A stretch of DNA of 64,000 nucleotides from assembly GCA_002050275.1 (NCBI GenBank), contig MWTB01000002.1:41176-105175 (forward strand), written 5' to 3'. Position 1 is the first letter of the stretch, and every line of letters starts with the position of its first letter. Made by a program: the position numbers and the translations under genes. Of the stretch, positions 25,175-34,845 are shown one piece after another. This stretch comes from Anaerolineae bacterium UTCFX1. GTDB lineage: Bacteria; Chloroflexota; Anaerolineae; Anaerolineales; Villigracilaceae. The notes below the pieces were generated by a model, which saw only the letters and a program-made list of their open reading frames with translations, made no database searches and was not told the origin of the DNA.

Positions 25175-27166
25175 ATGTTTTTTCCAAGAGAGATGACCGA
25201 AGTAGAGCTGATTATCCCGTCCAAAGATCTTGTAACGGTGACAAAGACGTTAAGCGGGCGCGGAGTTTTCCATCAGGTGGATAGCGCTTACCTCGGAATC
25301 GAAAGCCTGGGACCGAACGCTTGGCAGGAGAAGGCGGCGAACTATTCCGCGCTTGAACGCCGCATTCAAACGACGATGCACACGCTAGGGCTTGAAGAAC
25401 AACAGCGAAGCGCATCAGACTTTGACACGATCATTGACCTCGGCGCCGCTCACGCGGATATAGATCGCATTGAGGGAGAGGTGAAAGAAGTTGGCGAGCG
25501 ATTGCTTGCTGAGAAGAAGCGGATGGAATTGCTTGAGAGCCAGTTGCGGCAGATCGAGCCGATTTCAGACGTTAATGTTGAAGTGGGCGCGTTGAGCAAG
25601 TCGGAGCATTTATATTCTATTTTGGGTGTGATGCCTGCCGCGCAGATGAGCCGTCTTGAAACGAGCCTTGCGCGTGTGCCGCATGTCTTCTTCACGTTAA
25701 AGGAAGATTCGCAAAAGCCGGTAGTCTGGCTGCTTGGTCCGCGCAGCGCGTACGACGTTCTCGACCGCGCGGCGAAAAGCGCTTACCTTAACCCGCTTAC
25801 TCTGCCGGAAGAATTTATCGGAACACCGGAAGAGATCGCGGCAAAGACGCGCAAGGCTATCGAAACTTCGAAGCAAGCGATTTTTGGGCTAGAAGCGCAG
25901 TTGAAAAAATTAGGCGACGCGCATAACGCCGAATTGCAGAAGTTGTGGTGGGATGTCCACGTCAGCCGTTTGATGGCAGACGCGATCGCCCGCTTCGGGC
26001 AGTTGCGCCACACATATGTAGTCGTAGGCTGGGTTCCGACCGCGGAATTGCAAGCGTTGACCGAACGGCTTAAAGCCGCTTCAAAAGAAATTCTAATCGA
26101 GACCATGCCGACAGAGCGCACCGCGCACAGCGCGAACGTTCCGGTCGCGCTGACGAATAATAAATGGCTGAAGCCTATTCAAGAATTGATCACGACGTAT
26201 GGGCGCCCGGGCTACGGCGAACTCGATCCGACCTTTATGGTAATGTTGACTTTCCCGATCCTGTATGGCGCGATGTTTGGCGATTTGGGGCAAGGGCTTT
26301 TGATGATGCTCGTAGGCGCGCTGGCGCACAAGCGCATCTTTATGAAAGGTTTGCAAAGTATCGGCTTACTGCTCGTCTACTGCGGTTTCTTCGCTTCGGT
26401 GTTTGGCACGCTGTATGGCAGCATCTTCGGGTTTGAAGGTCATCATATTCAAGAATATTTAGGCTTCCATTTTGAACCTCTTTGGATCAGCCCGGTCAAC
26501 GATATTCTGACGATCTTGGGGCTTGCGATTGACGCTGGCATTGTTATTCTGCTGTTTAGTTACCTGTTGAGCCTATTCAATGCGGCGCGCGCGAAAGATT
26601 GGGCGCACTTCTGGTTTGGTCATACCGGCGTTGTCGCGATTGGCTTCTACTTGTGTTTCCTGACCATCCTCAACAGTCTGCTCGGCTCCACGCCTATCGC
26701 GCCGAAACTTGCCGCAGCCATCAGCCGGCTTCCGCTTCCATTCGGCATTCTCACACCCATCTTCGCCGTCGGCGTGATGCTTAACGGTCTATTTCGCAAT
26801 ATCGTGGAAGGGCATCGTCCTTTGTTGGATGGCGGCGCGATGTTCTTCGTTCAGGCGTTCATGGATCTATTTGAAGGCGCGATTAGCATGCTTTCCAACA
26901 CGCTGTCTTTTGTGCGTGTTGGCGCGTTCGCGGTGGCGCACGGCGGCTTGAGTTTGGCGATCTTCTCGTTGGCTGGCACAGAGCCGACGATCGGGTTCTG
27001 GATCACCATTATTATTGGAAATATTTTCATTACCGGCTTTGAGGGCTTGATCGTATACATCCAGACGATGCGTTTGCACTACTACGAAATTTTGGGCAAG
27101 TTCTTCCATGGCGGAGGCATGCGCTTCGAGCCATTGCGGCTGAACCCCTCTCAAGAGGAGGCGTGA
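25175..27166 (+). CDS. V/A-type ATPase subunit I (a)
   Basis: 663 residues, usual length for subunit I. The N-terminal 310 residues are a soluble coiled-coil domain that contacts the stalks (long helices around 85-125 and 205-255). The C-terminal half has seven or eight membrane helices. The half begins with PTFMVMLTFPILYGAMFGDLGQG, in which FPxxYGMMFGDxGxG is the family signature. The conserved arginine segment near the ring is in SNTLSFVRVGAFAVAHGG (about 565-582). It forms the ion half-channels. ATG 25175 follows AATGGAGATAAA. Confidence 0.95.
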   Translation: MFFPREMTEVELIIPSKDLVTVTKTLSGRGVFHQVDSAYLGIESLGPNAWQEKAANYSALERRIQTTMHTLGLEEQQRSASDFDTIIDLGAAHADIDRIEGEVKEVGERLLAEKKRMELLESQLRQIEPISDVNVEVGALSKSEHLYSILGVMPAAQMSRLETSLARVPHVFFTLKEDSQKPVVWLLGPRSAYDVLDRAAKSAYLNPLTLPEEFIGTPEEIAAKTRKAIETSKQAIFGLEAQLKKLGDAHNAELQKLWWDVHVSRLMADAIARFGQLRHTYVVVGWVPTAELQALTERLKAASKEILIETMPTERTAHSANVPVALTNNKWLKPIQELITTYGRPGYGELDPTFMVMLTFPILYGAMFGDLGQGLLMMLVGALAHKRIFMKGLQSIGLLLVYCGFFASVFGTLYGSIFGFEGHHIQEYLGFHFEPLWISPVNDILTILGLAIDAGIVILLFSYLLSLFNAARAKDWAHFWFGHTGVVAIGFYLCFLTILNSLLGSTPIAPKLAAAISRLPLPFGILTPIFAVGVMLNGLFRNIVEGHRPLLDGGAMFFVQAFMDLFEGAISMLSNTLSFVRVGAFAVAHGGLSLAIFSLAGTEPTIGFWITIIIGNIFITGFEGLIVYIQTMRLHYYEILGKFFHGGGMRFEPLRLNPSQEEA

Positions 27167-27249
27167 GCCGGAGAGAAGCAATTACAACATTATAGAGAAC
27201 GCGCACGAAGATTGAATACTATAAAAATGTTATATTCATAAGGAGATAA

Positions 27250-27684
<435 letters not shown>

Positions 27685-27702
27685 GGCGTTAAGGAAATTT
27701 GC

Positions 27703-28008
27703 ATGAAGGTTCTGGTAATCGGCCATCCTGACGCGGTGCTGGGATTCTCGCTAGCGGGCGTTGGCGGCAGAGTCGCTGCGACCGCCGACGAAGTGAATCA
27801 AGCCCTGGACGAGGCGCAATCCGCCAAAGATGTGGGCATCGTTCTTGTGACGCAAGATGTGGCTGAGTTGATCCCGGCGCGTATGGAACACCTTAAACTG
27901 CGCAGCACGATTCCGCTGGTAGTGGAGATTCCCTCGCGCGGCGGCGTTCCAGAGGGCCAGGCTTCGCTTGGTGACATCGTGCTTCGTGCAATTGGCATCA
28001 AGTTATGA
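27703..28008 (+). CDS. V/A-type ATPase subunit F
   Basis: 101 residues, the usual length. Rossmann-like fold of subunit F: it opens with KVLVIGHPDAVLGFSLAGV, in which the IGDxxTVxGFRLAGV pattern is the family hallmark. The VGIVLVTQDVAELI strand-helix and a PLVVEIPSRGG segment follow. It is part of the central rotor with subunit D. An 82-base gap before subunit E shows no feature beyond GC-rich sequence. Confidence 0.92.
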   Translation: MKVLVIGHPDAVLGFSLAGVGGRVAATADEVNQALDEAQSAKDVGIVLVTQDVAELIPARMEHLKLRSTIPLVVEIPSRGGVPEGQASLGDIVLRAIGIKL

Positions 28009-28090
28009 CCTCGCGCTCCGTCAACGCCGCGACGCTTTCGAGGGGGCGCGGCTGAACGGCGAGCGATACTAGAGATTGGATTGTCAAGAT

Positions 28091-28711
28091 ATGAAATCTG
28101 AAGCGGAAAATATTGAAATGCTTGAGAGGGCGATCCTTACGGAAGCCCGCGAAGACGCTGAGCAGTTGCAAGTAGAAGCCAAGGAAAAAGCTGAAACCGT
28201 CTATAAACGCGCGCAAGCACAGGCGGCTGAAGAGCGTAAGACGATTCTAGAACGCGCTCAACAGGACGCTGAACGGCTTCGCAGCCAGGCAATGGCAACG
28301 GCGCAATTGAAGGCGCGTTCTTCGCAGTTGGAACATCGCGAGAAACTGCTGGATGGCGTTTTTGAAGAAGCGAAGAAACAACTTAGCAACGTTGTAAAAC
28401 GAGCCGACTACGAGAAAATTGCGGCTTTATTGGCGCGAGAAGCGCTGTCGCAATTGCGCGTAGAGAAGGCTGAAATTCGAGCCGATGCCGCGACGCAGGC
28501 GGCGCTCAAAAAAGGCGCATTAGACGAGATTGCGAAAGACTTGAAAGGCGAATTTACGATCGCTGGCGGATTGACGGAAGGCTCTGGCGTGGTCGTAGAA
28601 GCCGCAAACGGCAAACTCCACTATGACAACACGCTTGAGACGCGCTTACATCGCTTGCAAGGCGCGCTTCGCTCCTCGGTCTATAAAGTGTTGATGGGAG
28701 AATCGGCATGA
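28091..28711 (+). CDS. V/A-type ATPase subunit E
   Basis: 206 residues from ATG 28091; TTG 28076 is possible but has no better ribosome site. The N-terminal 100 residues are a long coiled coil rich in Ala, Glu, Gln and Lys. The C-terminal 100 residues form a small alpha/beta domain ending in the typical VEAANGKLHYDNTLETRLHR and LQGALRSSVYKVL stretch. The NGKLxYDNTLExRL pattern is characteristic of subunit E. It is the partner of the first operon gene in the peripheral stalk. It overlaps the start of subunit A by 4 bases. Confidence 0.92.
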   Translation: MKSEAENIEMLERAILTEAREDAEQLQVEAKEKAETVYKRAQAQAAEERKTILERAQQDAERLRSQAMATAQLKARSSQLEHREKLLDGVFEEAKKQLSNVVKRADYEKIAALLAREALSQLRVEKAEIRADAATQAALKKGALDEIAKDLKGEFTIAGGLTEGSGVVVEAANGKLHYDNTLETRLHRLQGALRSSVYKVLMGESA

Positions 28712-30474
28712 GTAATGAAGTAGGAAAAATTATCTGGATCAGCGGACCCGTTGTCCGCGCCCGCGGTTCGCGCAATGTCGGCATGTTGGAACTTGTCGAA
28801 GTGGGCGCCGAACGGCTTGTGGGCGAGGTCATCGGTCTCAATGGCGACCAGATGACCGTGCAAGTTTATGAAGAGACAGCGGGCATGCAGCCCGGCGCGC
28901 CGATCTATGGCACCGGCTTGCCGCTCTCTGTTGAATTGGGACCGGGCTTGCTCCAATCTATTTACGATGGCGTACAGCGTCCGTTGCCTTTAATCGAGCA
29001 AGCGGAAGGTTCGTTTATCACTCGTGGCGCGCGGTTTGATTCGATTAGCCGCGAGAAGAAATGGTCCTTTACGCCGAAAGCCAACGTGGGCGACGCCGTG
29101 AAAGGCGGAGCCGTTCTCGGCGTCGTTATGGAGACGGACACCTTTGAGCATCGCGTCATGGTTCACCCTGACGATGCCGGCACGCTGACTTGGATCGCTT
29201 CGTCGGGCGAGTATACGATCAACGATATAGTCGCCAAAATCAAGATAGGCAAAGAAGAAAAACCCGTCACCATGCTGCAGCGTTGGCCCGTTCGCCGGGC
29301 GCGCCCGTTTGTGGGTCGTCGCGGCGCGAACGTTCCGTTGATTACCGGCCAACGTATTTTAGACACTTTTTTCCCGGTGGCAAAAGGCGGCGCGGCGGGC
29401 ATCCCTGGTCCCTTTGGTTCCGGCAAAACCGTCACCCAGCATAGTATTGCTAAGTGGGCGGACGCCGATATTATCGTATATATCGGATGCGGCGAACGCG
29501 GCAACGAAATGACCGAAGTGTTGCAAGAGTTTCCGCACCTTGTAGACCCGCGCTCGAATCGCCCTTTGATGGAGCGCACTGTGCTGATTGCGAACACTTC
29601 GAACATGCCGGTGGCGGCGCGCGAAGCGAGCATTTACACCGGCATCACGATCGCCGAATACTATCGCGATATGGGTTACCATGTCGCACTCATGGCGGAT
29701 TCAACCTCTCGCTGGGCGGAAGCGTTGCGCGAAGTTTCGGGCCGCCTCGAAGAAATGCCCGCCGAGGAAGGTTACCCCGCTTACCTCGCCGGTCGCCTTG
29801 CGGAGTTTTACGAGCGCGCCGGCTTCGTGGACAATTTGAACGGCACGCAAGGATCGGTCTCCATTGTAGGCGCGGTTTCGCCTCCGGGCGGCGACTTCTC
29901 CGAACCGGTTACGCAGCATACTAAACGTTATATTCGTTGCTTCTGGGCGCTGGATAAATCGCTTGCCTCGGCGCGTCACTTCCCTGCCATTAACTGGTTA
30001 GATTCGTACAGCGAATATATCGAAGACGTTAGCGGCTGGTGGCGCGAGAAGGTCGGCAAAGACTGGCTGGAAATGCGCAACAAAGCGATGGAATTGTTAA
30101 GTGAAGAAGCGCGTCTTTCGCAGATCGTCAAACTGGTCGGACCGGACGCCTTGCCCTATACGGAACGCATGATCTTGGAGACAAGCCGTCTGATTCGCGA
30201 AGGCATTTTGCAACAGAACGCCACCGACGCAGTAGACGCCTACTCTTCCATCGAAAAACAAATTCGCCTTTTGGAAATGGTGCTGTACTTCCATGAGCGC
30301 GGCATGGCTGTCGTGCGCCGCGGCGCACCGATCAACCTCATCCACGACCTGCCGGTCGTAGATACGATCATCCGCGCGAAATCATCTGTGACCAATGAAG
30401 AAATTCATAAACTCGATGACATCCAGAAAGCGATTGACGAGCAGATGAGTCAATTAGATGCGGAGTATAGATAA
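28708..30474 (+). CDS. V/A-type ATPase catalytic subunit A
   Basis: 588 residues, the usual length. The nucleotide site is intact: P-loop [12 protein letters not shown] with Lys240, the catalytic Glu in [12 protein letters not shown], and the Walker B/arginine-sensing region in [20 protein letters not shown]. The long non-homologous insertion (about 115-200) that distinguishes V/A-type A subunits from F-type beta is present. Arrangement EAB is translationally coupled: it starts inside the end of subunit E, and its stop overlaps the start of B (TAATG). Confidence 0.98.
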   Translation: MSNEVGKIIWISGPVVRARGSRNVGMLELVEVGAERLVGEVIGLNGDQMTVQVYEETAGMQPGAPIYGTGLPLSVELGPGLLQSIYDGVQRPLPLIEQAEGSFITRGARFDSISREKKWSFTPKANVGDAVKGGAVLGVVMETDTFEHRVMVHPDDAGTLTWIASSGEYTINDIVAKIKIGKEEKPVTMLQRWPVRRARPFVGRRGANVPLITGQRILDTFFPVAKGGAAGIPGPFGSGKTVTQHSIAKWADADIIVYIGCGERGNEMTEVLQEFPHLVDPRSNRPLMERTVLIANTSNMPVAAREASIYTGITIAEYYRDMGYHVALMADSTSRWAEALREVSGRLEEMPAEEGYPAYLAGRLAEFYERAGFVDNLNGTQGSVSIVGAVSPPGGDFSEPVTQHTKRYIRCFWALDKSLASARHFPAINWLDSYSEYIEDVSGWWREKVGKDWLEMRNKAMELLSEEARLSQIVKLVGPDALPYTERMILETSRLIREGILQQNATDAVDAYSSIEKQIRLLEMVLYFHERGMAVVRRGAPINLIHDLPVVDTIIRAKSSVTNEEIHKLDDIQKAIDEQMSQLDAEYR

Positions 30475-31901
30475 TGAGCGATGTAACAGTTTTAGGCGGC
30501 CAAGAAGTCGTCGGCGTTGGACGCATCGAAGGACCGATCATGGTTGTCGAAGGCGCGTCAAATGTTAGTTACGACGAAGTAGTGGAAATCGAAGATTCGC
30601 GCGGCGATCTCCGTCGCGGACGCGTGCTTGAGGTGGGCGAGGGCTTTGCCGTCGTGCAGGTATTTGCTGGCTCTACGGGTCTTTCGATTGACGGCACGCG
30701 TGTGCGTTTCCTTGGCAACACGCTTCATATGCCCGTTGCCGAAGAAATGCTCGGACGCATCTTCGACGGTTTGGGCAACCCGATTGACGGCGGCCCTGAG
30801 CCATTGACGGACGTCTACCGCGACGTAAACGGACAGCCGATCAATCCGACGGCGCGCATCTATCCGCGCGACTACATCCAGACCGGTATTTCCACGATTG
30901 ACGGCGTGAACACGCTGTTGCGTGGACAGAAACTGCCGTTATTTTCTGGAGCGGGTATGCCGCACGATCAACTCGCGGCGCAGATCGTGCGGCAGGCGAC
31001 GCTTGGCAAAGTCGCTGGCGCGCCACATACCGAGGGCGAAGAATTCGCGATCGTGTTCGCCGCTATGGGCGTCAAAAACGACGTAGCGGATTATTTCCGA
31101 CGCTCGTTCACCGAAAGCGGAGCGTTGACCCGCGTGGCAATGTTCTTGAATCTGGCGGACGATCCTCCAGTCGAGCGTATCGTCACCCCGCGCGCGGCGC
31201 TGACTTTGGCTGAGTACCTTGCGTACGACCTTGGAAAGCATGTGCTTGTGGTGCTGACCGATATGACCAACTACGGTGAAGCCCTGCGCCAAATCTCGAA
31301 CGTGCGCGGCGAAGTGCCCAGTCGCAAAGGCTATCCTGGATATTTGTATTCCGATCTCGCGTCGCTGTACGAACGCACTGGGCGCATCCGCACCAGCCAG
31401 GGTTCAATTACGCAGATTCCTATCCTCACCATGCCGAACGACGATATGACCCATCCGATGCCGGACCTCACGGGTTACATCACCGAAGGTCAGATCGTTC
31501 TAGGGCGCGAGCTGTATTACGCGGGCATCTATCCGCCGGTAACCGTACTGCCCAGCCTTTCGCGCTTGATGAAAGACGGGATCGGCAAAGGGCGCACACG
31601 CGACGATCATCCGCGTTGGGGCGCGCAATTGTATGCGGGCTACGCCAAAACGCAAGATATCCGCGCGCTGGCATCCGTGATCGGCGAGGAAGAGCTTTCA
31701 GAAGTAGATCAGCAATACTTGAAGTTTGGGCGCGCTTTTGAGCGCGAGTTCGTCAACCAAGCATTCACTGAGAACCGAACGATCGAACGTACGTTAGAGA
31801 TCGGCTGGAAACTCCTTTCTATGCTGCCCAAGGGCGAACTCACCCGCGTTACGCTGGACGAGATCTCGCAATACTATAAGGGCGACGATGCCACAAGTTA
31901 G
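30474..31901 (+). CDS. V/A-type ATPase subunit B
   Basis: 475 residues, the usual length. It is the non-catalytic partner of subunit A and lacks a P-loop: the corresponding place reads [18 protein letters not shown], the B-subunit signature. The [20 protein letters not shown] segment near residue 365 is also typical. It alternates with A in the hexameric head and supplies the arginine finger. It overlaps A by one base and D by 14 bases. Confidence 0.98.
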   Translation: MSDVTVLGGQEVVGVGRIEGPIMVVEGASNVSYDEVVEIEDSRGDLRRGRVLEVGEGFAVVQVFAGSTGLSIDGTRVRFLGNTLHMPVAEEMLGRIFDGLGNPIDGGPEPLTDVYRDVNGQPINPTARIYPRDYIQTGISTIDGVNTLLRGQKLPLFSGAGMPHDQLAAQIVRQATLGKVAGAPHTEGEEFAIVFAAMGVKNDVADYFRRSFTESGALTRVAMFLNLADDPPVERIVTPRAALTLAEYLAYDLGKHVLVVLTDMTNYGEALRQISNVRGEVPSRKGYPGYLYSDLASLYERTGRIRTSQGSITQIPILTMPNDDMTHPMPDLTGYITEGQIVLGRELYYAGIYPPVTVLPSLSRLMKDGIGKGRTRDDHPRWGAQLYAGYAKTQDIRALASVIGEEELSEVDQQYLKFGRAFEREFVNQAFTENRTIERTLEIGWKLLSMLPKGELTRVTLDEISQYYKGDDATS

Positions 31902-32523
31902 CATTGCTCCAACTCGTACGAATCTGATTCGTCTGAAGAAGGAATTGCGCTTCGCGAAGGAAGGTTATGAAATCCTCGATCGCAAGCGCGAGGCTCTGAC
32001 GGGCGAACTCGTCCGCGTGGCGAAAGAAGCGGACACGCTCCAAAAGGAAGTGTGGGCGTTGTTGCGAACGGCGTACGATGCGATGGAGAAGGCGCGCCTT
32101 GTGATGGGCTCCGATCATGTGGAGTGGGCGTCGCTCGCCGTCAATAAAACTGTGGACGTGCATTTGCGGTTGCGCGGTATCATGGGCGTAGCGATCCCGC
32201 AGATCGAATCGCGCGGCGAGCCGCCGAAGTTGCTCTATAGCCCCGCCGATACCGCTGCTTCGCTGGACGAAGCCAGCGAAGCGTTCCGCGAAGTGCTGAT
32301 GAGAATCCCGCAACTTTCAATGCTTACCGCCGCGGTGTGGCGGCTTGCCAATGAATTGAAGAAGACGCAACGCCGCGTGAATGCGCTCCAGCATATCTTT
32401 ATTCCGCAATACCAACATCAAATTGACTTTATTGTCAGCTCGTTGGAGGAGCGTGAACGCGAAGAGACCTTCCGCCTAAAATGGTTAAAAACCAAGATGA
32501 CGAAACAGGCACAGGCGGCGTGA
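31888..32523 (+). CDS. V/A-type ATPase subunit D
   Basis: 211 residues, the usual length. Antiparallel coiled coil that forms the central rotor shaft: an N-terminal helix with [20 protein letters not shown], then [12 protein letters not shown], and a C-terminal helix with [20 protein letters not shown]. These are family signatures (PTRxxLxxLKxxLxxAxxGxxLLKxKRdxL and RVNALExxxIPxxxxTI). It overlaps the end of subunit B and is the last gene of the operon; a strong terminator follows. Confidence 0.96.
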   Translation: MPQVSIAPTRTNLIRLKKELRFAKEGYEILDRKREALTGELVRVAKEADTLQKEVWALLRTAYDAMEKARLVMGSDHVEWASLAVNKTVDVHLRLRGIMGVAIPQIESRGEPPKLLYSPADTAASLDEASEAFREVLMRIPQLSMLTAAVWRLANELKKTQRRVNALQHIFIPQYQHQIDFIVSSLEEREREETFRLKWLKTKMTKQAQAA

Positions 32524-32579
32524 ATAACAACCTCAATTAGAAAACGCTGCTCTGCGCTAACGCCAGACTGCAGAAAATG

Positions 32580-32620
32580 GGTTCTGACGGTATACTCGTC
32601 GGAGCCTATTTTTTTATTTT
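32580..32620 (+). terminator. Strong terminator ending the ATPase operon
   Basis: GGTTCTGACG (32580-32589) pairs with CGTCGGAGCC (32597-32606) through two G-U pairs around a 7-base loop, followed by TATTTTTTTATTTT (32607-32620). It runs directly into the murE start codon at 32621. Confidence 0.85.
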
Positions 32621-34240
32621 ATGAATATAAACACTTCGCTTCGTGATATTTTTGCAGAAATTCCGAAACCGTTTCAACGGCTTGATGCGCCTGACGCGCA
32701 ACTCGCAGGGATTTCGATTGACAGCCGCACGGTAAAGCCCGGCGATTTGTTCGTCGCTATGCAAGGCGGAACAACGGACGGACATCGGTATATCCGGAGC
32801 GCGATCGCCCACGGCGCGGTTGCCGTTGTCGGAGAGAAAGATGTTGCGGAGCAAGTTGGCGACCTCCCTTACATCCGGCTTGCGGATGCGCGCGCGGCGC
32901 TGACGTGGATTGCTGCCGCATTTTACCGGCAGCCGGCGCGACGCCTGAACGTGATCGGCGTGACCGGCACGGATGGCAAGACGACGACTGGCAATCTAAT
33001 TTATAAAATTCTGTTGGCGGCACGGCATAACGCTGGAATAATTTCAACGGTCAACGCTGTTATTGGGGGGGAGGCGCTCGACACCGGCTTTCACGTTACC
33101 ACGCCCGACGCGCATGACGTCCAATTGTATCTGGCGCAAATGGTTGAGCGTGGCGTAACGCACGTTGTCCTTGAAACCACTTCCCACGCGTGGGGGCAAC
33201 ATCGTGTGGATGCGTGCGAGTTCGATATCGGCGTCGTTACGAATATTACGCACGAACATCTCGATCAGCACGGTTCGTATGAAAATTATCGCGCCGCCAA
33301 AGCAAGATTGTTTAAATCGTTGGCGCGTACGCCTGAGAAAACGCATGGCAACCCGCGATTGGCAGTCCTCAATTACGACGATTCATCTTTCGAGTTTTTA
33401 TCGCAGATCTCGAAAACGAGGCAAATTAGCTATGGGTTCGGCGTTGAAGCGCAAGTTCGCGCGGCAGAGGTAAGATATTCGGCGGCGGGAATACGATTTA
33501 CGGCGCAGGATGCGGATTTCTCAATTCCGATTGTTTGTAGCCTTGTCGGCGCATATAATGTCTCTAATTGTCTCGCGGCTCTGACTGCAGCGACCTATGG
33601 CTTGGGAATCGCGCCTGAAATTGCCGCACAAGGAATCGCCTTACTGAAAGGAATTCCGGGTCGGATGGAACGGATTGATATGGGGCAAGACTTCTTTGCT
33701 ATTGTGGATTTCGCCCATACGCCCAATGCGTTGAAGTCTGCGCTTGAAGCGGGACGAAATATGCTGGCGGAAACTGCAATAGCGCGCAAGCAAAAAGGGC
33801 GTTTAATCGCAGTTTTCGGCTCGGCAGGGTTGCGCGATAAAGCCAAACGGAAGATGATGGCGGAGATTGGCGCAGAATTGGCGGACATGTGTATCCTCAC
33901 TGCGGAAGATCCGCGCACTGAGTCGCTGGATGAAATCCTCGCGGAGATGGCGGCGGGCGCGGAATCTAAAGGCGGACGCGAGAACGAAAGTTTTTGGCGC
34001 ATCCCCGACCGGGGCGAAGCGATCCGCTTTGCAATGCAATTAGCGCGTGCGGGCGATGTTGTTATCGCCTGTGGTAAAGGACACGAGCAGTCGCTATGTT
34101 TTGGAGCGAAGGAATTTGCATGGGATGAACGCGTCGCTGTTCGAGCGGCGTTAAGTGAACGATTGGGCATTGTTGAGACGGAGATGCCTTATTTACCTAC
34201 ACAAGATAAAAGCGAGGCAGAATGGCTGACCTTGATATAA
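32621..34240 (+). CDS. murE: UDP-MurNAc-tripeptide synthetase (MurE-type)
   Basis: 539 residues, slightly longer than most MurE. It adds the third amino acid of the peptidoglycan stem peptide to UDP-MurNAc-L-Ala-D-Glu in the cytoplasm. Seen: N-terminal uridine-binding domain with DSRTVKPGDLFVAMQGG, ATP loop GVTGTDGKTTTG with Lys120, SSHA-type motif as TTSHAWGQHR, HLDQHGSYENYRAAK, and the C-terminal domain. The substrate-selecting motif is EDPR (429-432) in place of DNPR of diaminopimelate enzymes, so the third residue is uncertain; ornithine, lysine or diaminopimelate are possible. There is no ribosome site before ATG 32621. A TATACT at 32591 within the terminator could be a -10 giving a very short leader. 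Confidence 0.9.
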   Translation: MNINTSLRDIFAEIPKPFQRLDAPDAQLAGISIDSRTVKPGDLFVAMQGGTTDGHRYIRSAIAHGAVAVVGEKDVAEQVGDLPYIRLADARAALTWIAAAFYRQPARRLNVIGVTGTDGKTTTGNLIYKILLAARHNAGIISTVNAVIGGEALDTGFHVTTPDAHDVQLYLAQMVERGVTHVVLETTSHAWGQHRVDACEFDIGVVTNITHEHLDQHGSYENYRAAKARLFKSLARTPEKTHGNPRLAVLNYDDSSFEFLSQISKTRQISYGFGVEAQVRAAEVRYSAAGIRFTAQDADFSIPIVCSLVGAYNVSNCLAALTAATYGLGIAPEIAAQGIALLKGIPGRMERIDMGQDFFAIVDFAHTPNALKSALEAGRNMLAETAIARKQKGRLIAVFGSAGLRDKAKRKMMAEIGAELADMCILTAEDPRTESLDEILAEMAAGAESKGGRENESFWRIPDRGEAIRFAMQLARAGDVVIACGKGHEQSLCFGAKEFAWDERVAVRAALSERLGIVETEMPYLPTQDKSEAEWLTLI

Positions 34241-34830
34241 AGCCGGTCACATTGATTGGCAAGTATGCGCGCTTGGAACCGTTAACGCTGGAACATACCG
34301 AGGCGTTGGCGCAGATCGGCATTGGCTGTGATTTCTGGGATTTTATGGTATACGGGAAGATGGAAAGCGTTGAAGATATGCGTAATTGGGTAAAGAGCAT
34401 ATTGGCACGCGCCGAGCGCGGAACCGACCTGCCGTTTGTCGCGATCCAGCTTTCATCGGGGCGCGTAGCTGGGGCGACGCGTTACCTGAATATCATGGCG
34501 CATGATCGCGGGCTGGAAGTGGGCGGCACATGGTATGGACTCGAATTTCAGCGGACGGCGCTCAATACGGAATGTAAATATCTGTTATTGCAGCACGCCT
34601 TTGAAACGCTTGGCGCGGTGCGCGTACAGTTGAAGACCGATTTGCGCAACATACGTTCACAACACGCTATCGAACGGATTGGCGCGCAGAAGGAAGGCGT
34701 GTTGCGCAATCACATGATCCTGCCGAATGGCTACATCCGCGATTCGGTGTTTTATTCGATCCTCGATTCGGAGTGGTTGGACGTGAAGAGGCGGCTGGAA
34801 GAAATGATGGCACAACATGTGGACAAGTGA
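34222..34830 (+). CDS. RimJ/RimL-type GNAT acetyltransferase
   Basis: 202 residues. GNAT fold of the RimJ/RimL group: LIGKYARLEPLTLEHTEAL opening, a GATRYLNIMAHDRGLEVGGTW beta-strand pair in the middle, a weakly conserved acetyl-CoA loop, and the C-terminal NIRSQHAIERIGAQKEGVLR segment, in which N-xxS-xxxxE-xxG-F/AxxEG is the group's hallmark. It would acetylate an N-terminus or small amine; the substrate is unknown. It overlaps murE by 19 bases, so it is probably translated from the same message. Convergent zwf ends 15 bases away. Confidence 0.88.
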   Translation: MADLDIKPVTLIGKYARLEPLTLEHTEALAQIGIGCDFWDFMVYGKMESVEDMRNWVKSILARAERGTDLPFVAIQLSSGRVAGATRYLNIMAHDRGLEVGGTWYGLEFQRTALNTECKYLLLQHAFETLGAVRVQLKTDLRNIRSQHAIERIGAQKEGVLRNHMILPNGYIRDSVFYSILDSEWLDVKRRLEEMMAQHVDK

Positions 34831-34845
34831 AGACGGTCGTTCGCG

